DNA of 62,000 bases, taken from the NCBI RefSeq assembly GCF_964340395.1, contig NC_135556.1, positions 3,042,501 through 3,104,500 on the forward strand. The letters are read 5' to 3'. A program made the position numbers and the translations under genes. Source of the stretch: Glandiceps talaboti. Lineage: Eukaryota > Hemichordata > Enteropneusta > Spengelidae. Below the pieces are notes generated by a model. That model did not search any database, had not been told where the DNA came from, and saw only the letters and a program-made list of their open reading frames with translations. Below are positions 12,936 to 55,234 of this stretch, in pieces (within the stretch, counting starts at the first letter, position 1; every line of letters begins with the position of its first letter).

Positions 12936-15900
12936 CTGGATACTTTACACATTTTGGAGTTGCCTCGGATGGCTTTGACAATGCAACTTTCACCAACAGA
13001 AGAGACAATATTACTATTGCTGTTGTATGAGTTAAGTCTGGACAGGATGGATGGACTATGACATAAACAGACTTTGAAATGTTATTTTCACTAAAGGAAG
13101 AGATGTTGGTATCATTGCTGATGTTTGAGTTGTAAAACTGGACAGGATGGATGGACAATGACATGAACAGGTTTCAGAAATGTTTTAATAACCACCTGTC
13201 GAGTTTTTATGAATATAGATTGTGCAGACAACAGAGTAGTGACACATGATAATTTTTAACTTGAGGTATTTAAACACCTGAATTGTGATTACATTCCGTA
13301 CATATAAGTGTGTGTCCCACTAAAGTTAGCCATGTGCCTGTCCCATTATGTTGTAACCAGATTTTTTATTATCTGTGTGTCCCACTAAAGCTGGCCATGT
13401 GCCTGTCATATTACCTTATAACCAGATTTTCTATACATTATTATACAGAGTACAACTCAAGTTTTATCCAAAACAGACTACATATATGTTCCATTGATAA
13501 CTATGTGTCATTGTCACATCTCCATGTCATGAAACAATTGATACTTCAGGCTATATGAATCCTGTCAACTCTGTACTTCATTTTTTCCCCTCAATGGTAT
13601 TTCATTTATTGTACATTTTTGTAACATATAGAAAACTTTTGTGTCATCATCTTTGAAGACAAGTATGTCCATGGCTTTATCTCTATAATTACTTGATATA
13701 TGAATACTTTGAGTTGATTTTTGCCTTTTAAAATTATGTATGTTGTAACATGATCACTGACTTTGAAGGAAGCATGGGAATGAGTTTTGTAACTAGAGTG
13801 ACAAAGACTGAAGACATTACTCTTTTTGTCTTCTTTTAATATATCAAATTATAGAATCTTGTTAGTTAAAAGGGCACAAGCTGAGTTTATACATGTGTAA
13901 GCCTAGTTTTTACTGTAGGTACTCACAGTATTAAACCCACTGAAGCACACATAACTATTACTTGCAATTAAGAACTCACACCTGATATCAATATATAACT
14001 CATAAATGATCCATGGCACAACTCATTAATGATCTGATGGTGTAACTCATTAATAATATGATGGCGTAACTCATGATATGTACCAAAAAATGTTCAGAAA
14101 CTTCCCACTTCAATGAACTGTTCTACCAATGCCAGAAGACATGTATTGACATTAATTATATTGGAATGTGGTTTTATTCAGGAATTTTCACTGGATTAAA
14201 AAGCTTATAAACTGAGCTTGTGCCATTTTAATTTGTTACCACTAACCAGAAACCAACTTTATTTACTGCTGTAATATACTACCATACCTGTATCAACACT
14301 TACTGATTCATCAATCATAAACTATGGAAGGATAATACAATGACATTTTACATTGTCACTATTTGAAGTTAAAAGAGTCAGGATTTTTCAGCATTTCCTA
14401 TCATACCTTCTAGAAGAAAATTTCTTACTGGCATTTCAAATATGAAATCTCTAAACATGGTTATAATTTAAATATAGGTTGTCATGGAAATATGCTGGTC
14501 ATTATTGTTTTCCTGAAATGTAAAACTAAACACTAAGTTAGTGTATTGAGTGCTTAGACAAAGGAGAATTGGTAAATAGTTTGCAATAAACATCTTTCAT
14601 AATATGACATCTTTCATTATTATATTTCAGTAAATGTTTAAATACACTAGTGTAGTGTAGTATTAGTAAACTGTGTTAAGACACATAGACTATTAAACAA
14701 GATGTATATACAAAATTGAAGATATCATTCTCAGCAGTGATGCAATATAGGGAACTCATTTAGATATTTACTACTTCTAATGGTACATGTATTGAAGAAG
14801 AAAACAACATAAGAAAATGTGACTGTGAATGAGTGTTTTGTAAAAACTGAGGTGGTAGTTATAAAGGAAATTTGATGTCCATACTAGACAACTGCAAATT
14901 ATCTTCATGAAGTCGATTTTACTTTGGTACAAGTAGACATTCAAAATGGGGCTATTGATATACATGTAGATAATCCTGAATGAAGAATGCACCTATCTAA
15001 ATCCTTATACCTCCACTGATAAAATAGTAGTAAGCTAAGATCATCACATCCAGTGTTTGAAGTTAATTTTTAATTTGACAAAAGATATGGAAAGTGTCAA
15101 GATTATGTATTCAATATATGGCCAATATTACATGGGTTCTGACAGCTACTATTAAGAGATGAAAGGACTGTAAATACTGAATAGCAACAAAACTCATTAA
15201 GTATTGAATTGTATGACACTTACATGTTTACTAATATCTAAATAGAAATTCTACAATTCAGTCATTTTAGGTCATTCTATCAGATATAAATTGAATGTAC
15301 TAAACAAGGAACACAGGATGTTTGATAGCAAACATATATCAAATAAAAAAGGTGGAATTAAATTTATCAAATAAACTTGGTAGACTAAATATGCAATTCA
15401 GGAAGTAGAAGATTGATAAAAAAGAAAGAAAGATGTAAAGTGATTATTATATTCAGGATGTTATTTCAAGCCAGTTAGTTAAAATACATTGAATGTGGTT
15501 GGTAATAGTTTATTTAGGAGTGTTTACCTAGTATTTTGACTGACAGATACTACTGCTAGAAGAGTGAGGTATATTCAGGGTTGGATACACTCTTTTTACT
15601 ATAGTAAACATTGTTTAATTAAAGATGTAATTAAAATCCATCATTCCAAATAGAATATAAAATTATTGTTTATTTTACTAAAGACAGATATTACATTCCT
15701 ATTCATCCACAATCTCTGTATTCTTATCTTTGTTTCATGTGTTTTTGTTTTCGTTTTTGGTTGAAGAAAGTTAGGGTCTGTGATAACACAGATTTTAGTG
15801 AAGCAGTGGGAATGACTTCATTTGTCCTGTTTGTATACAAGATAGTCTATACTAGATGGATAGATTAAACATACTGTAATTTTCCCATCATATGGATACT

Positions 15901-16613
15901 AATATATCTTTATTACATGTCTTGTTAGTGTACCCAGTATATATTCTTGTACCTGCACAAAACTAAGAGAAAATTGCAATTTTTCCTTCATAGCGTAAAC
16001 TTATCAACAATGTAAAATGTGTTAGGATTTAAATAGAAAACATGAAATATTGTCATCTTTTAGAGATTTAATGAATGCATAACCAGGATGATGTAACTGC
16101 CAATTTTACTGTTAATCACAATAGAATACTATTTACATGCCGTTACTTTGGTAATCATAGAATACTAGACAGTAACTAAAGAATGACAAGATAGTGTTAC
16201 AATAATACTCTTAAACAGACTGCTATTTCTAGAATCACAATTTTAAAAAAATTAAAGAAGAGATACACGACGATGTTCAGTAGAAAACAAATTACTGTAA
16301 ACAAGAGTTGTTGTGTTTAATGTGAGGTACTGTAAATTAAGATAAATAGTCAAATTGAATAGTGTTTTTCCTAAGTAGTAATATAACAACTCCTAACATG
16401 AATGAGTTGAATGTTGGCACACTATAAAAGTTATTAACATGTTGTTTACTGGATTGTATGTAAGTGCATTTAAACAGAGAAGAATCATGTGTTTTATTCA
16501 AAATATTCAGAAGAAGAAACTAGAGTTAGTTTAGAGACTTCACAAAGGCTGCTATGTATCTTCAAGTTATATGTGTATGGGTTTATCTTTTGTTCTAGAT
16601 CAGCATTAATAGA
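12936..16613. other. 3' UTR and flank of the PH-like gene; no other gene seen
   Basis: AT-rich sequence follows the TAA stop. There is a short internal duplication (12990-13040 resembles 13110-13165, GGACAGGATGGATGGAC) and another around 13306-13410 (GTGTGTCCCACTAAAG, twice). The first AATAAA I find after the stop is at 14585-14590, so the mRNA may end near 14605. From there to 16613 no coding or RNA feature was recognised. Confidence 0.5.
14585..14590 (+). terminator. candidate polyadenylation signal AATAAA of the PH-like gene
   Basis: TTTGCAATAAACATC lies about 1.65 kb after the stop codon. T-rich sequence follows within 20-50 bp. It is the first canonical hexamer noticed downstream of the stop. 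Actual use is unproven. Confidence 0.35.
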
Positions 16614-16708
16614 AGTGACAAATAATACATGTATCAAGTGACAAGTAATACATGTATCAAGTGACAAGTAATACATGTATCAAGTGACAAGTAATACATG
16701 TATCAAGT
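16614..16708. repeat. tandem repeat, 23-bp unit x4
   Basis: The unit is AGTGACAAGTAATACATGTA plus TCA, repeated four times almost perfectly. Confidence 0.9.
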
Positions 16709-16851
16709 TGGTTATTTGAATCATAGACCCTACACTAACGGATAGTGTCTATGTTTGAATGAAACCTTTTGAAAAGCCCCACCGAAGTGTGAACTAATGA
16801 ACACTTCAAGCAGTGTTTGTAGAAATCATTAACTGTTAAAACGTCAAACAG

Positions 16852-17550
16852 TTTTTAGCCCAACTGAACTGATATAAGGCATGGCAATCTGTTTGTCTTT
16901 GTGTGTGTTTGTGTGCGTATGTGTGCGTGCATGCGTGCATGCATGTGTGTGTGTGTGTGTGTGTGTGTGTGGACAACTTAAAGTAAAAAACCACTGGACT
17001 GATTGCCATGATATTTGGTTGGTGTATTACCTTGGGTGTCTAGTTGGGGAATTGTTCAAATCAAAATGATCTTATCAAAGGTGTGTGATTTGGGTAAAAC
17101 ATTTTAAACTCAAAAACTACTGGGCAGATTAGTCTGAAATTTTATGGAAACTGTCTTAGGGATGTTTAGATTAAGAATTTGTGACGACATGATGATTCCA
17201 TCAGTAATATGCAAATTAGGGCTAAAAATGTGCCTTTTTGGTTAAAAATCTTTCATTCCTAAACCACTGAGCAGATTGGGCTGAACTTTAATGGGGATGC
17301 ATCTGGGGATGTATAGATGAAGGAGTATTAAGCATATAATGATCTCACCAGTGATATGCAAATTAGGTGTAAAAATGTGAATTTTCATCAAAAACTTGTA
17401 TCTCAAAAAGTACTTGGTCATTGAGACTGAAACTTGGTGAGATGTTTCTGGAAGTGTTATTCTGCAGAGTTTGTTCAAATCATTAAGACACAATTTGCCC
17501 TAGCAACCATGACCACGCCCTTGGCAACAACTAAATGGCATTATTAACTG
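16852..17550 (+). repeat. dispersed repeat family 'AGCACAACTG', copy B (3' truncated)
   Basis: It begins TTTTTAGCCCAACTGAACTG, the same left end as copy C at about 31277. It continues through a TGTGTG stretch (16935-16970), then 'ccactg..ctgattgccatgatatttgg' and TGCAAATTAGG blocks shared with copies A and C. It stops at the 'gcaacaactaaatgg' block, before the right terminus. Confidence 0.65.
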
Positions 17551-17828
17551 TAAAGGGAGACTTAACACATCCTTCAAGTACTAGATAGTGAATGCCAAAT
17601 ATATCATGTTTTCATTCCTCTCTTTTATCACATCAAGTAGTTTTGGTATAGTACTCCCCACTTTTCTAAATCAGCACGTCTTACTGTTAACTACATCTGA
17701 TATGCTAAATTACTGTGAACCTTTCATGGATGTATTAACACTGTTGAACTCCCATCATTCCTGTGAACAATCCTTAAATAATAAATAACATCAATTTTAT
17801 TTGAAGTAGGCAACCACCAAGAACTGGG

Positions 17829-19614
17829 GAACCTACATCATTGTTGTACATCCACCTGTATAAAATAGTCAGTACATGTGAACCTACATCATTGTTGTAC
17901 ATCCACCTGTATGACATAGCCAGTACATGTGAACCTACATCATTGTTGTACATCCACCTGTATAAAATAGTCAGTACATGTGTACCTACATCATTGTTGT
18001 ACATCCACCTGTATGAAATAGTCAGTACATGTGAACCTACATCATTGTTGTACATCCACCTGTATAAAATAGTCAGTACATGTGAACCTACATCATTGTT
18101 GTACATCCACCTGTATGAAATAGTCAGTACATGTGAGTCTACATCATTGTTGTACATCCACCTGTATAAAATAGTCAGTACATGTGAGTCTACATCATTG
18201 TTGTACATCCACCTGTATGAAATAGTCAGTACATGTGTACCTACATCATTGTTGTACATCCACCTGTATGAAATAGTCAGTACATGTGAGTCTACATCAT
18301 TGTTGTACATCCACCTGTATGAAATAGTCAGTACATGTGAACCTACATCATTGTTGTACATCCACCTGTATGAAATAGCCAGTACATGTGTACCTACATC
18401 ATTGTTGTACATCCACCTGTATGAAATAGTCAGTACATGTGAGCCTACATCATTGTTGTACATCCACCTGTATGAAATAGTCAGTACATGTGAGTCTACA
18501 TCATTGTTGTACATCCACCTGTATGAAATAGTCAGTACATGTGTACCTACATCATTGTTGTACATCCACCTGTATAAAATAGTCAGTACATGTGTACCTA
18601 CATCATTGTTGTACATCCACCTGTATAAAATAGTCAGTACATGTGTACCTACATCATTGTTGTACATCCACCTGTATAAAATAGTCAGTACATGTGAACC
18701 TACATCATTGTTGTACATCCACCTGTATGAAATAGTCAGTACATGTGTACCTACATCATTGTTGTACATCCACCTGTATGAAATAGCCAGTACATGTGTA
18801 CCTACATCATTGTTGTACATCCACCTGTATGAAATAGCCAGTACATGTGTACCTACATCATTGTTGTACATCCACCTGTATGACATAGTCAGTATATGTG
18901 AACCTACATCATTGTTGTACATCCACCTGTATGAAATAGTCAGTACATGTGAACCTACATCATTGTTGTACATCCACCTGTATGAAATAGCCAGTACATG
19001 TGTACCTACATCATTGTTGTACATCCACCTGTATGAAATAGTCAGTATATGTGAACCTACATCATTGTTGTACATCCACCTGTATGAAATAGTCAGTACA
19101 TGTGAACCTACATCATTGTTGTACATCCACCTGTATGAAATAGCCAGTATATGTGAACCTACATCATTGTTGTACATCCACCTGTATGAAATAGTCAGTA
19201 CATGTGTACCTACATCATTGTTGTACATCCACCTGTATGAAATAGTCAGTACATGTGAGCCTACATCATTGTTGTACGTCCACCTGTATGAAATAGTCAG
19301 TACATGTGAACCTACATCATTGTTGTACGTCCACCTGTATGAAATAGTCAGTACATGTGAGCCTACATCATTGTTGTACATCCACCTGTATGAAATAGCC
19401 AGTACATGTGAACCTACATCATTGTTGTACATCCACCTGTATAAAATAGTCAGTACATGTGTACCTACATCATTGTTGTACGTCCACCTGTATGAAATAG
19501 TCAGTACATGTGAACCTACATCATTGTTGTACGTCCACCTGTATGAAATAGTCAGTACATGTGAGCCTACATCATTGTTGTACATCCACCTGTATGAAAT
19601 AGTCAGTACATGTG
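17829..19614. repeat. minisatellite, 51-bp unit, 35 copies
   Basis: The unit contains CCTACATCATTGTTGTACAT then CCACCTGTATGAAATAGTCAG and TACATGTGAA. A few positions vary: ATGAAAT/ATAAAAT, AGTCAG/AGCCAG, GTGAACC/GTGTACC/GTGAGTC, ACATCC/ACGTCC. As 51 is 17 codons, ORFs of about 600 codons stay open on both strands. Variation includes many non-synonymous changes in either frame, so this is satellite DNA. It lies between the two genes. Confidence 0.97.
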
Positions 19615-21039
19615 GAACATGAAGCCAGAGTATGAATACTATGATATATAAGGATTACAAGTTGTATGTATTCTATGCACATTTATTATCACAACACTAA
19701 TCAATTCTCTGTTTTGGTGGCATGTAAAAACACAATATTTTTCATAGTTATTACTTTGTCAGTCTGGTGAGTACATTATTAAGACAAGAGGGGGTCCATA
19801 TCTGTACAAATGACATTATTAAGACAAGAGGGGTCCATATCTGTACAAATGACATTATTAAGACAAGAGGGGGTCCAGGAAGTCTGTATAATTAAGACAA
19901 GAGGGGCTCCAGGATGTCTCTGTATATTTGTTTCCCAAAAAAACTAAGTTTGCTGTACAAAATTTTAACCAACTTATTTCAGACTAGACATATTGTATTA
20001 CGGTTAATAAAATGTATTCATCATAATCCTCTAACTGGATAGTTTCTTGTCTGCATAAGTAAATTTGTAAATTTTGTATTTCGATATCAATGATATTACT
20101 TCTGGCCAACGTGCCTCCAAAATACTTTTGCAAATGGCTGATTTTGAGATAAGCTAATACCCCATTTTCAGGTAAATACAGTGAATGTTTGAAAAGGCTG
20201 ACAGAAATTATGTCTCTTTTCTTGTCATGTAAATGTTTTCTGTTTTAATCTTTTCAAGCATTGTTTTGTATTTGATCAATCCAGTGTGTATAAAGATATG
20301 TTCTGTTTGTCATCTGAGGTAGAAAGTAGTATTAGATGTTTTTAAAACCATTTCACAGTCAGTCACTGGTTTAAGGAACATAAATCTGCAAATAATGTAA
20401 ATTAATGCTAATTTAATCAGATGTAAAGCTTTGTTGCCATGGTAATAGTACAATTTTCAGTTGTATTGGTGCAGAATTCCACTTTCTTACAACCTTTACA
20501 GTAAGTACTTAAAAGTTTTTTATTTCTTGCCAAATAGTCAGAGTTTGTATATTGACAAACAAGTGATTTATTCTGTATTTCAAATAAAAGAGTTACCCAC
20601 AAGATAAATGGTTTGTGTATCATGACTGTCTCTTTATTTTGGAGGTGTACCTTTGATTATTAGTATATTCATGATAAATTATTTAACCATGGCATATAAT
20701 GTGGAAATGGACATAACATAAGAATGGAGAGGCAACTAAAATTTGACAACATAACATGATACTGTTAGTAGTTTTTAGAGTCCAATTACTGTACATCAAT
20801 ATCAAATCATTTGTATGTATACCAGACTAACCAGGCGTTAAATGATGCCTATGATAAGGACAAAAAAAGCAACAACAAAAAATTATGTTTGTTCCTTTAT
20901 GCATTACATGTATGTGTCATTTTTAAGTGTACTGAAGTGTGAAGGAAAGAAGACAATGGCCATAGCACCTGTCATAGTATACACATCACAATATGTGGAA
21001 TTTTGAGATCATAAAGCATAATTATGAAAATCCTTCATT
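19615..21039. other. intergenic; one 40-bp tandem repeat, no gene seen
   Basis: At about 19772-19915 a 40-bp unit (ACATTATTAAGACAAGAGGG then GGTCCATATCTGTACAAATG) is present three to four times, the last degenerate. The rest is AT-rich with no recognised exon. Confidence 0.6.
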
Positions 21040-21355
21040 TAGCAGGTTGCAGGTTGCAGGTTGCAGGTTCCAGACCCTGTCCACCATTGTTTCTGAGTGG
21101 GTAAAGTCCTTGGGCAAGATTTGAACTATGACTGTGCCTGAGTCAACCTAACTGTATAATTGAGGACCTGGTAGGATAGAGATTGCAATGTGAATGCTTT
21201 AAACCTATGTGCTTGTAAAGGCTTCAGTGGATTGTATGCTTCCCTGGGAGGGAAGTATAAAGGGCCATTGTCCTGCCATTGATCCTTGCCAGGGGTAATA
21301 ATTGTAAAGTGATTTGAGCACAAAGTGGGAAAGTGCTATTTAAAAACTAAAATTA
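21040..21355 (+). mobile_element. SINE-like repeat with an L2-type 3' tail
   Basis: It begins with four GCAGGTT units and a region resembling a Pol III B box (GGTTCCAGACC against GGTTCGAnTCC). It ends AAAGTGATTTGAGCACAAAG then TGGGAAAGTGCTATTTAAAA. That paired 'aaagcgctttgagc..aaagcgctatataaa' shape is familiar from L2/CR1-mobilised SINEs. The antisense LINE at 23503-24865 has a matching 3' end. No A box was convincingly located, so 'SINE' is an inference from the tail and the B-box-like stretch. Confidence 0.5.
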
Positions 21356-21399
21356 TCAGTAGTAGTATTAGTAGTAGTAATAGTAGTAGTAGCAGTAGC

Positions 21400-21437
<38 letters not shown>

Positions 21438-21869
21438 CGGCAGTGGTAGTGGTAGTAGTAGTGGTAGTAGTATTAGTAGTAGTAGTAATAGTAGTAGCAG
21501 TAGCAGTAGTAGTAGTAGCGGCAGTGGTAGTGGTAGTAGTAGTGGTGGTAGTAGTAGCAGTGGTAGTAGTGGTGGTAGTAGTAGTGGTAGTAGTAGTGGT
21601 AGTAGTAGTGGTGGTAGTAGTAGTGGTAGTAGTAGTAGTGGTAGTAGTAGTAGTGGTAGTAGTATTGGTAGTAGTGGTAGTAGTAGTAGTAGTGGTAGTA
21701 GTAGTAGTGGTTGTAGTAGTAGTAGTAGTAGCAGTGGTAGTAGTAGTAGTAGTGGTAGTAGTAGTAGTAGTGGTGGTAGTAGTAGTAGTAGTGGTAGTAG
21801 TAGTAGTGGTTGTAGTAGTAGTAGTAGTAGTAGCAGTGGTAGTAGTAGTAGTAGTGGTAGTGGTAGTGA
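21356..21869. repeat. AGT trinucleotide microsatellite (~515 bp)
   Basis: Nearly pure (AGT)n, interrupted by GGT, AGC and ATT triplets, starts directly at the 3' tail of the SINE-like repeat. It gives spurious poly-Ser, poly-Val and poly-Thr reading frames. Confidence 0.97.
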
Positions 21870-21905
21870 TGCATCTCATATTAATATCTATATATGTATG
21901 TATTA

Positions 21906-22350
21906 TATCAATGGGGGGAGGGGGGTTAGAACCATTTTCTCAACGAAGAGTCACTGACTTAATTCTAAAACATGATGACACACATGATGACACACCCCCC
22001 ATCCCCAACCCACCCCAATATCATATTTACATGACGGGTATTTTGATTGTGTCTTAGAGTGGACTGCTTGACTGTCTCACAAATACTTTATCAGATACCA
22101 TTCTAAATTAATGACTACACAGAGTAAATATATTCACAAAGAAGTTTAATAGCATATTGACAACAAAAGTAGGAGCAGCTCAAGATGGGAATATGTACAT
22201 CTCTCATTGGGGTCCTGGAGGTTTTTTGACACAAAGCCAATTTTCAACCTGGTTAGACCCTTTTAGTCAATAATTTCGAAGCTTTACAAGACAGCACCAA
22301 CATAGACTTAGCAGGGTTGCAATAGTTTTTAAAGAAAGTTTAATGGTATC
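21906..22350 (+). repeat. dispersed repeat, partial copy of the 52082-53682 TIR element
   Basis: The stretch CTTAATTCTAAAACATGATGA at the start is matched at about 52840. So are later blocks: 'ggactgcttgactg', 'aagtttaatagcat.ttgacaa', and 'gacaacaccaacat'-like sequence. They occur in the same order inside 52840-53160. It lacks the element's terminal repeats, so it is a fragment. Confidence 0.55.
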
Positions 22351-23117
22351 TTGACAATAAAAGGTAGGGGGGGGGGGGCTTTAGACTAGGATATGTCCAT
22401 TTCTCATGGGTGTCCTAGGGAAGCTCTGAAGGTTTTACTCAAACATTTTAGCACAACTGAACCTCTAGTGCTAGTGCTACTTGAAGAAAATGTGAAACAA
22501 CAGAACAAGTCAGTCTTGTAATTCAATAAATTACGACAAACTAAATTATATGCAAAAATATTGTTATTGTTGAATTAATAAAGGTGTTCTCAGGTTAAAT
22601 GTTACACTATTGAATTTCGTATACAAACTGGTACATACATAAAACGCTTTACTTTTGATGTTATGGGTTGTACAACACTTAGAACGATATACATACAACA
22701 GGGCACACAGAAGTTATTTTCATGAGTGATTTGGTCTATTCTGCAGCCGTATTTGCACGAGCGACAGCTACAAAAATGTGCTTACCCTCAAGTGCACGCG
22801 TGATGTGATGGAATACACTTCAAGGCGGACGAGTGGGAGGAGGGGACGAGTGGGGGGAGGGAAATAACTTGTTATCACCATTTTGTAGTAGTTGACCTGT
22901 TGTTCATATATATTCACTTTATTTTGCTGACCTTTTAAATTTCCGTAAGAATCTCAAAATAAATTTGTTCGTTTCAGTGTGACAATATTTGCTTTTTCAA
23001 TACAGATATTTGCTAGTAATATTACAAGCGATAATTAAGTTTGTTAGGCGTGACATACAATATTGTATACATCAATACTTTTGAAAAGAAGTCATTAAAA
23101 CACTTTGTGCATGAAGG
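22351..23117. other. upstream region of the CAP-ShK gene; no gene seen
   Basis: It contains a G-run (22364-22378), an orphan TTTTAGCACAACTGAAC (about 22446-22462) matching the left terminus of the copy A-C repeat family, and G-rich GGACGAGTGGG repeats near 22830-22860. No coding exon was recognised. Confidence 0.5.
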
Positions 23118-23155
23118 TATATATATAGGAACACGTTATACATGTACCTCAGTTT
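23118..23155 (+). promoter_or_regulatory. candidate core promoter of the CAP-ShK gene (TATA box and initiator)
   Basis: TATATATATAGG begins at 23118. An initiator-like CTCAGTTT has its A at 23151, 33 bp downstream, which is standard TATA-to-start spacing. The ATG follows 83 bp later with A at -3 (AAACCATG). The position relative to the first coding exon supports this; the start site is not proven. Confidence 0.45.
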
Positions 23156-23233
23156 ATATGCCAAGTAATTCTTACAGTTCTGAGAGAAAGAATCACTTCG
23201 TCATCTACAGACTAATCGACGCTGCAGAAAACC

Positions 23234-54394
<31,161 letters not shown>

Positions 54395-54715
54395 TGTATT
54401 CGTTAAACATCGGCAAACAAACGTCAACACAAGCCATTGTTGCATGATATCAACAATTCTTAGCCTTTCGTTGGTAATCTCATCTTAGAAGTCTTCTCTA
54501 TAGTTTAGTTTAGATTGTTTCCCCGTCCATTTCTCTAATCATTGACCAAACCTCGTAATTTGAAATCACAAAGCAAAGCAAAATAAACGATTGGTTGAAA
54601 ACGATTTCAACAACTTGACAATTGAGCACATAACTGGAAATTGTATGGTTTGTCTCTACTGTTGTTGCTAGATTTCTTTTCAAATTTGTAAATGTAGTGA
54701 TGTAAATCATAGCTT

Positions 54716-54721
54716 AATAAA
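54716..54721 (+). terminator. polyadenylation signal AATAAA of the CAP-ShK gene
   Basis: CTTAATAAATGACT lies 322 bp after the stop, followed by a T/G-rich CTCTTGCTTTGATATC about 25-40 bp on. An alternative AATAAA is at 54582-54587. Confidence 0.6.
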
Positions 54722-54774
54722 TGACTCGTGAAAGCAATCTCCGTCTCTTGCTTTGATATCATTTTGCCACAAAC

Positions 54775-54998
54775 CAATCTGATTAAAATCCGATGTAGAT
54801 GTCCGCTAATCGTTCATTGTTATTGTACCTCGGTGTTTTTGCTTGAATTGACCTTCGTGATACATGTTTACGTAGATTCGTCCATCAAGACGCAAACGTA
54901 AAGATGCATCACGAATTCAATTCAAGCAAAAATACCGTACCGAGGTAAAATAACAATGAACGATTAGCCGACATCTACATCGGATTTCAATCAGATTG
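54775..54998. mobile_element. hairpin (foldback) MITE with ~100-bp arms and 9-bp target-site duplication
   Basis: The left arm CAATCTGATTAAAATCCGAT then GTAGATGTCCGCTAATCGTT is mirrored by the right arm, with few mismatches, to about 54895, leaving a loop of roughly 20 bp. Flanking GCCACAAAC (54766-54774) and GCCACCAAC (54999-55007) differ at one base, as expected for an ageing 8-9 bp target-site duplication (hAT- or Mutator-like). A transcript would form a long near-perfect hairpin. Confidence 0.75.
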
Positions 54999-55234
54999 GC
55001 CACCAACATACATGTATTTTTAATCTCATTATTTACAAAAGGTGTATTGTTGTTGTTATTGTGTAACTTATCGCATATTTTCGTCTTAATTTACATGTAT
55101 GTGTGGTCCATGGACTTTGATTATGGAACTATTTCCACATCCCTCACCAGAATGGTTCTTTCTATTGCTTTCAAAGATTTTGTATAATCATGTGTATATA
55201 TTTCTTTTTCTGGTGTGTAATATATTTCAATCCA

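Noticed and set aside
17774-19622. ~600-codon open frames on both strands of the 51-bp array
   Set aside because: 51 bp is 17 codons. Simultaneous open frames on both strands are a repeat artefact, and no splice sites or unique flanking coding sequence are present.
21325-22057. poly-Ser, poly-Val and poly-Thr frames
   Set aside because: These are translations of the AGT microsatellite attached to a SINE-like tail.
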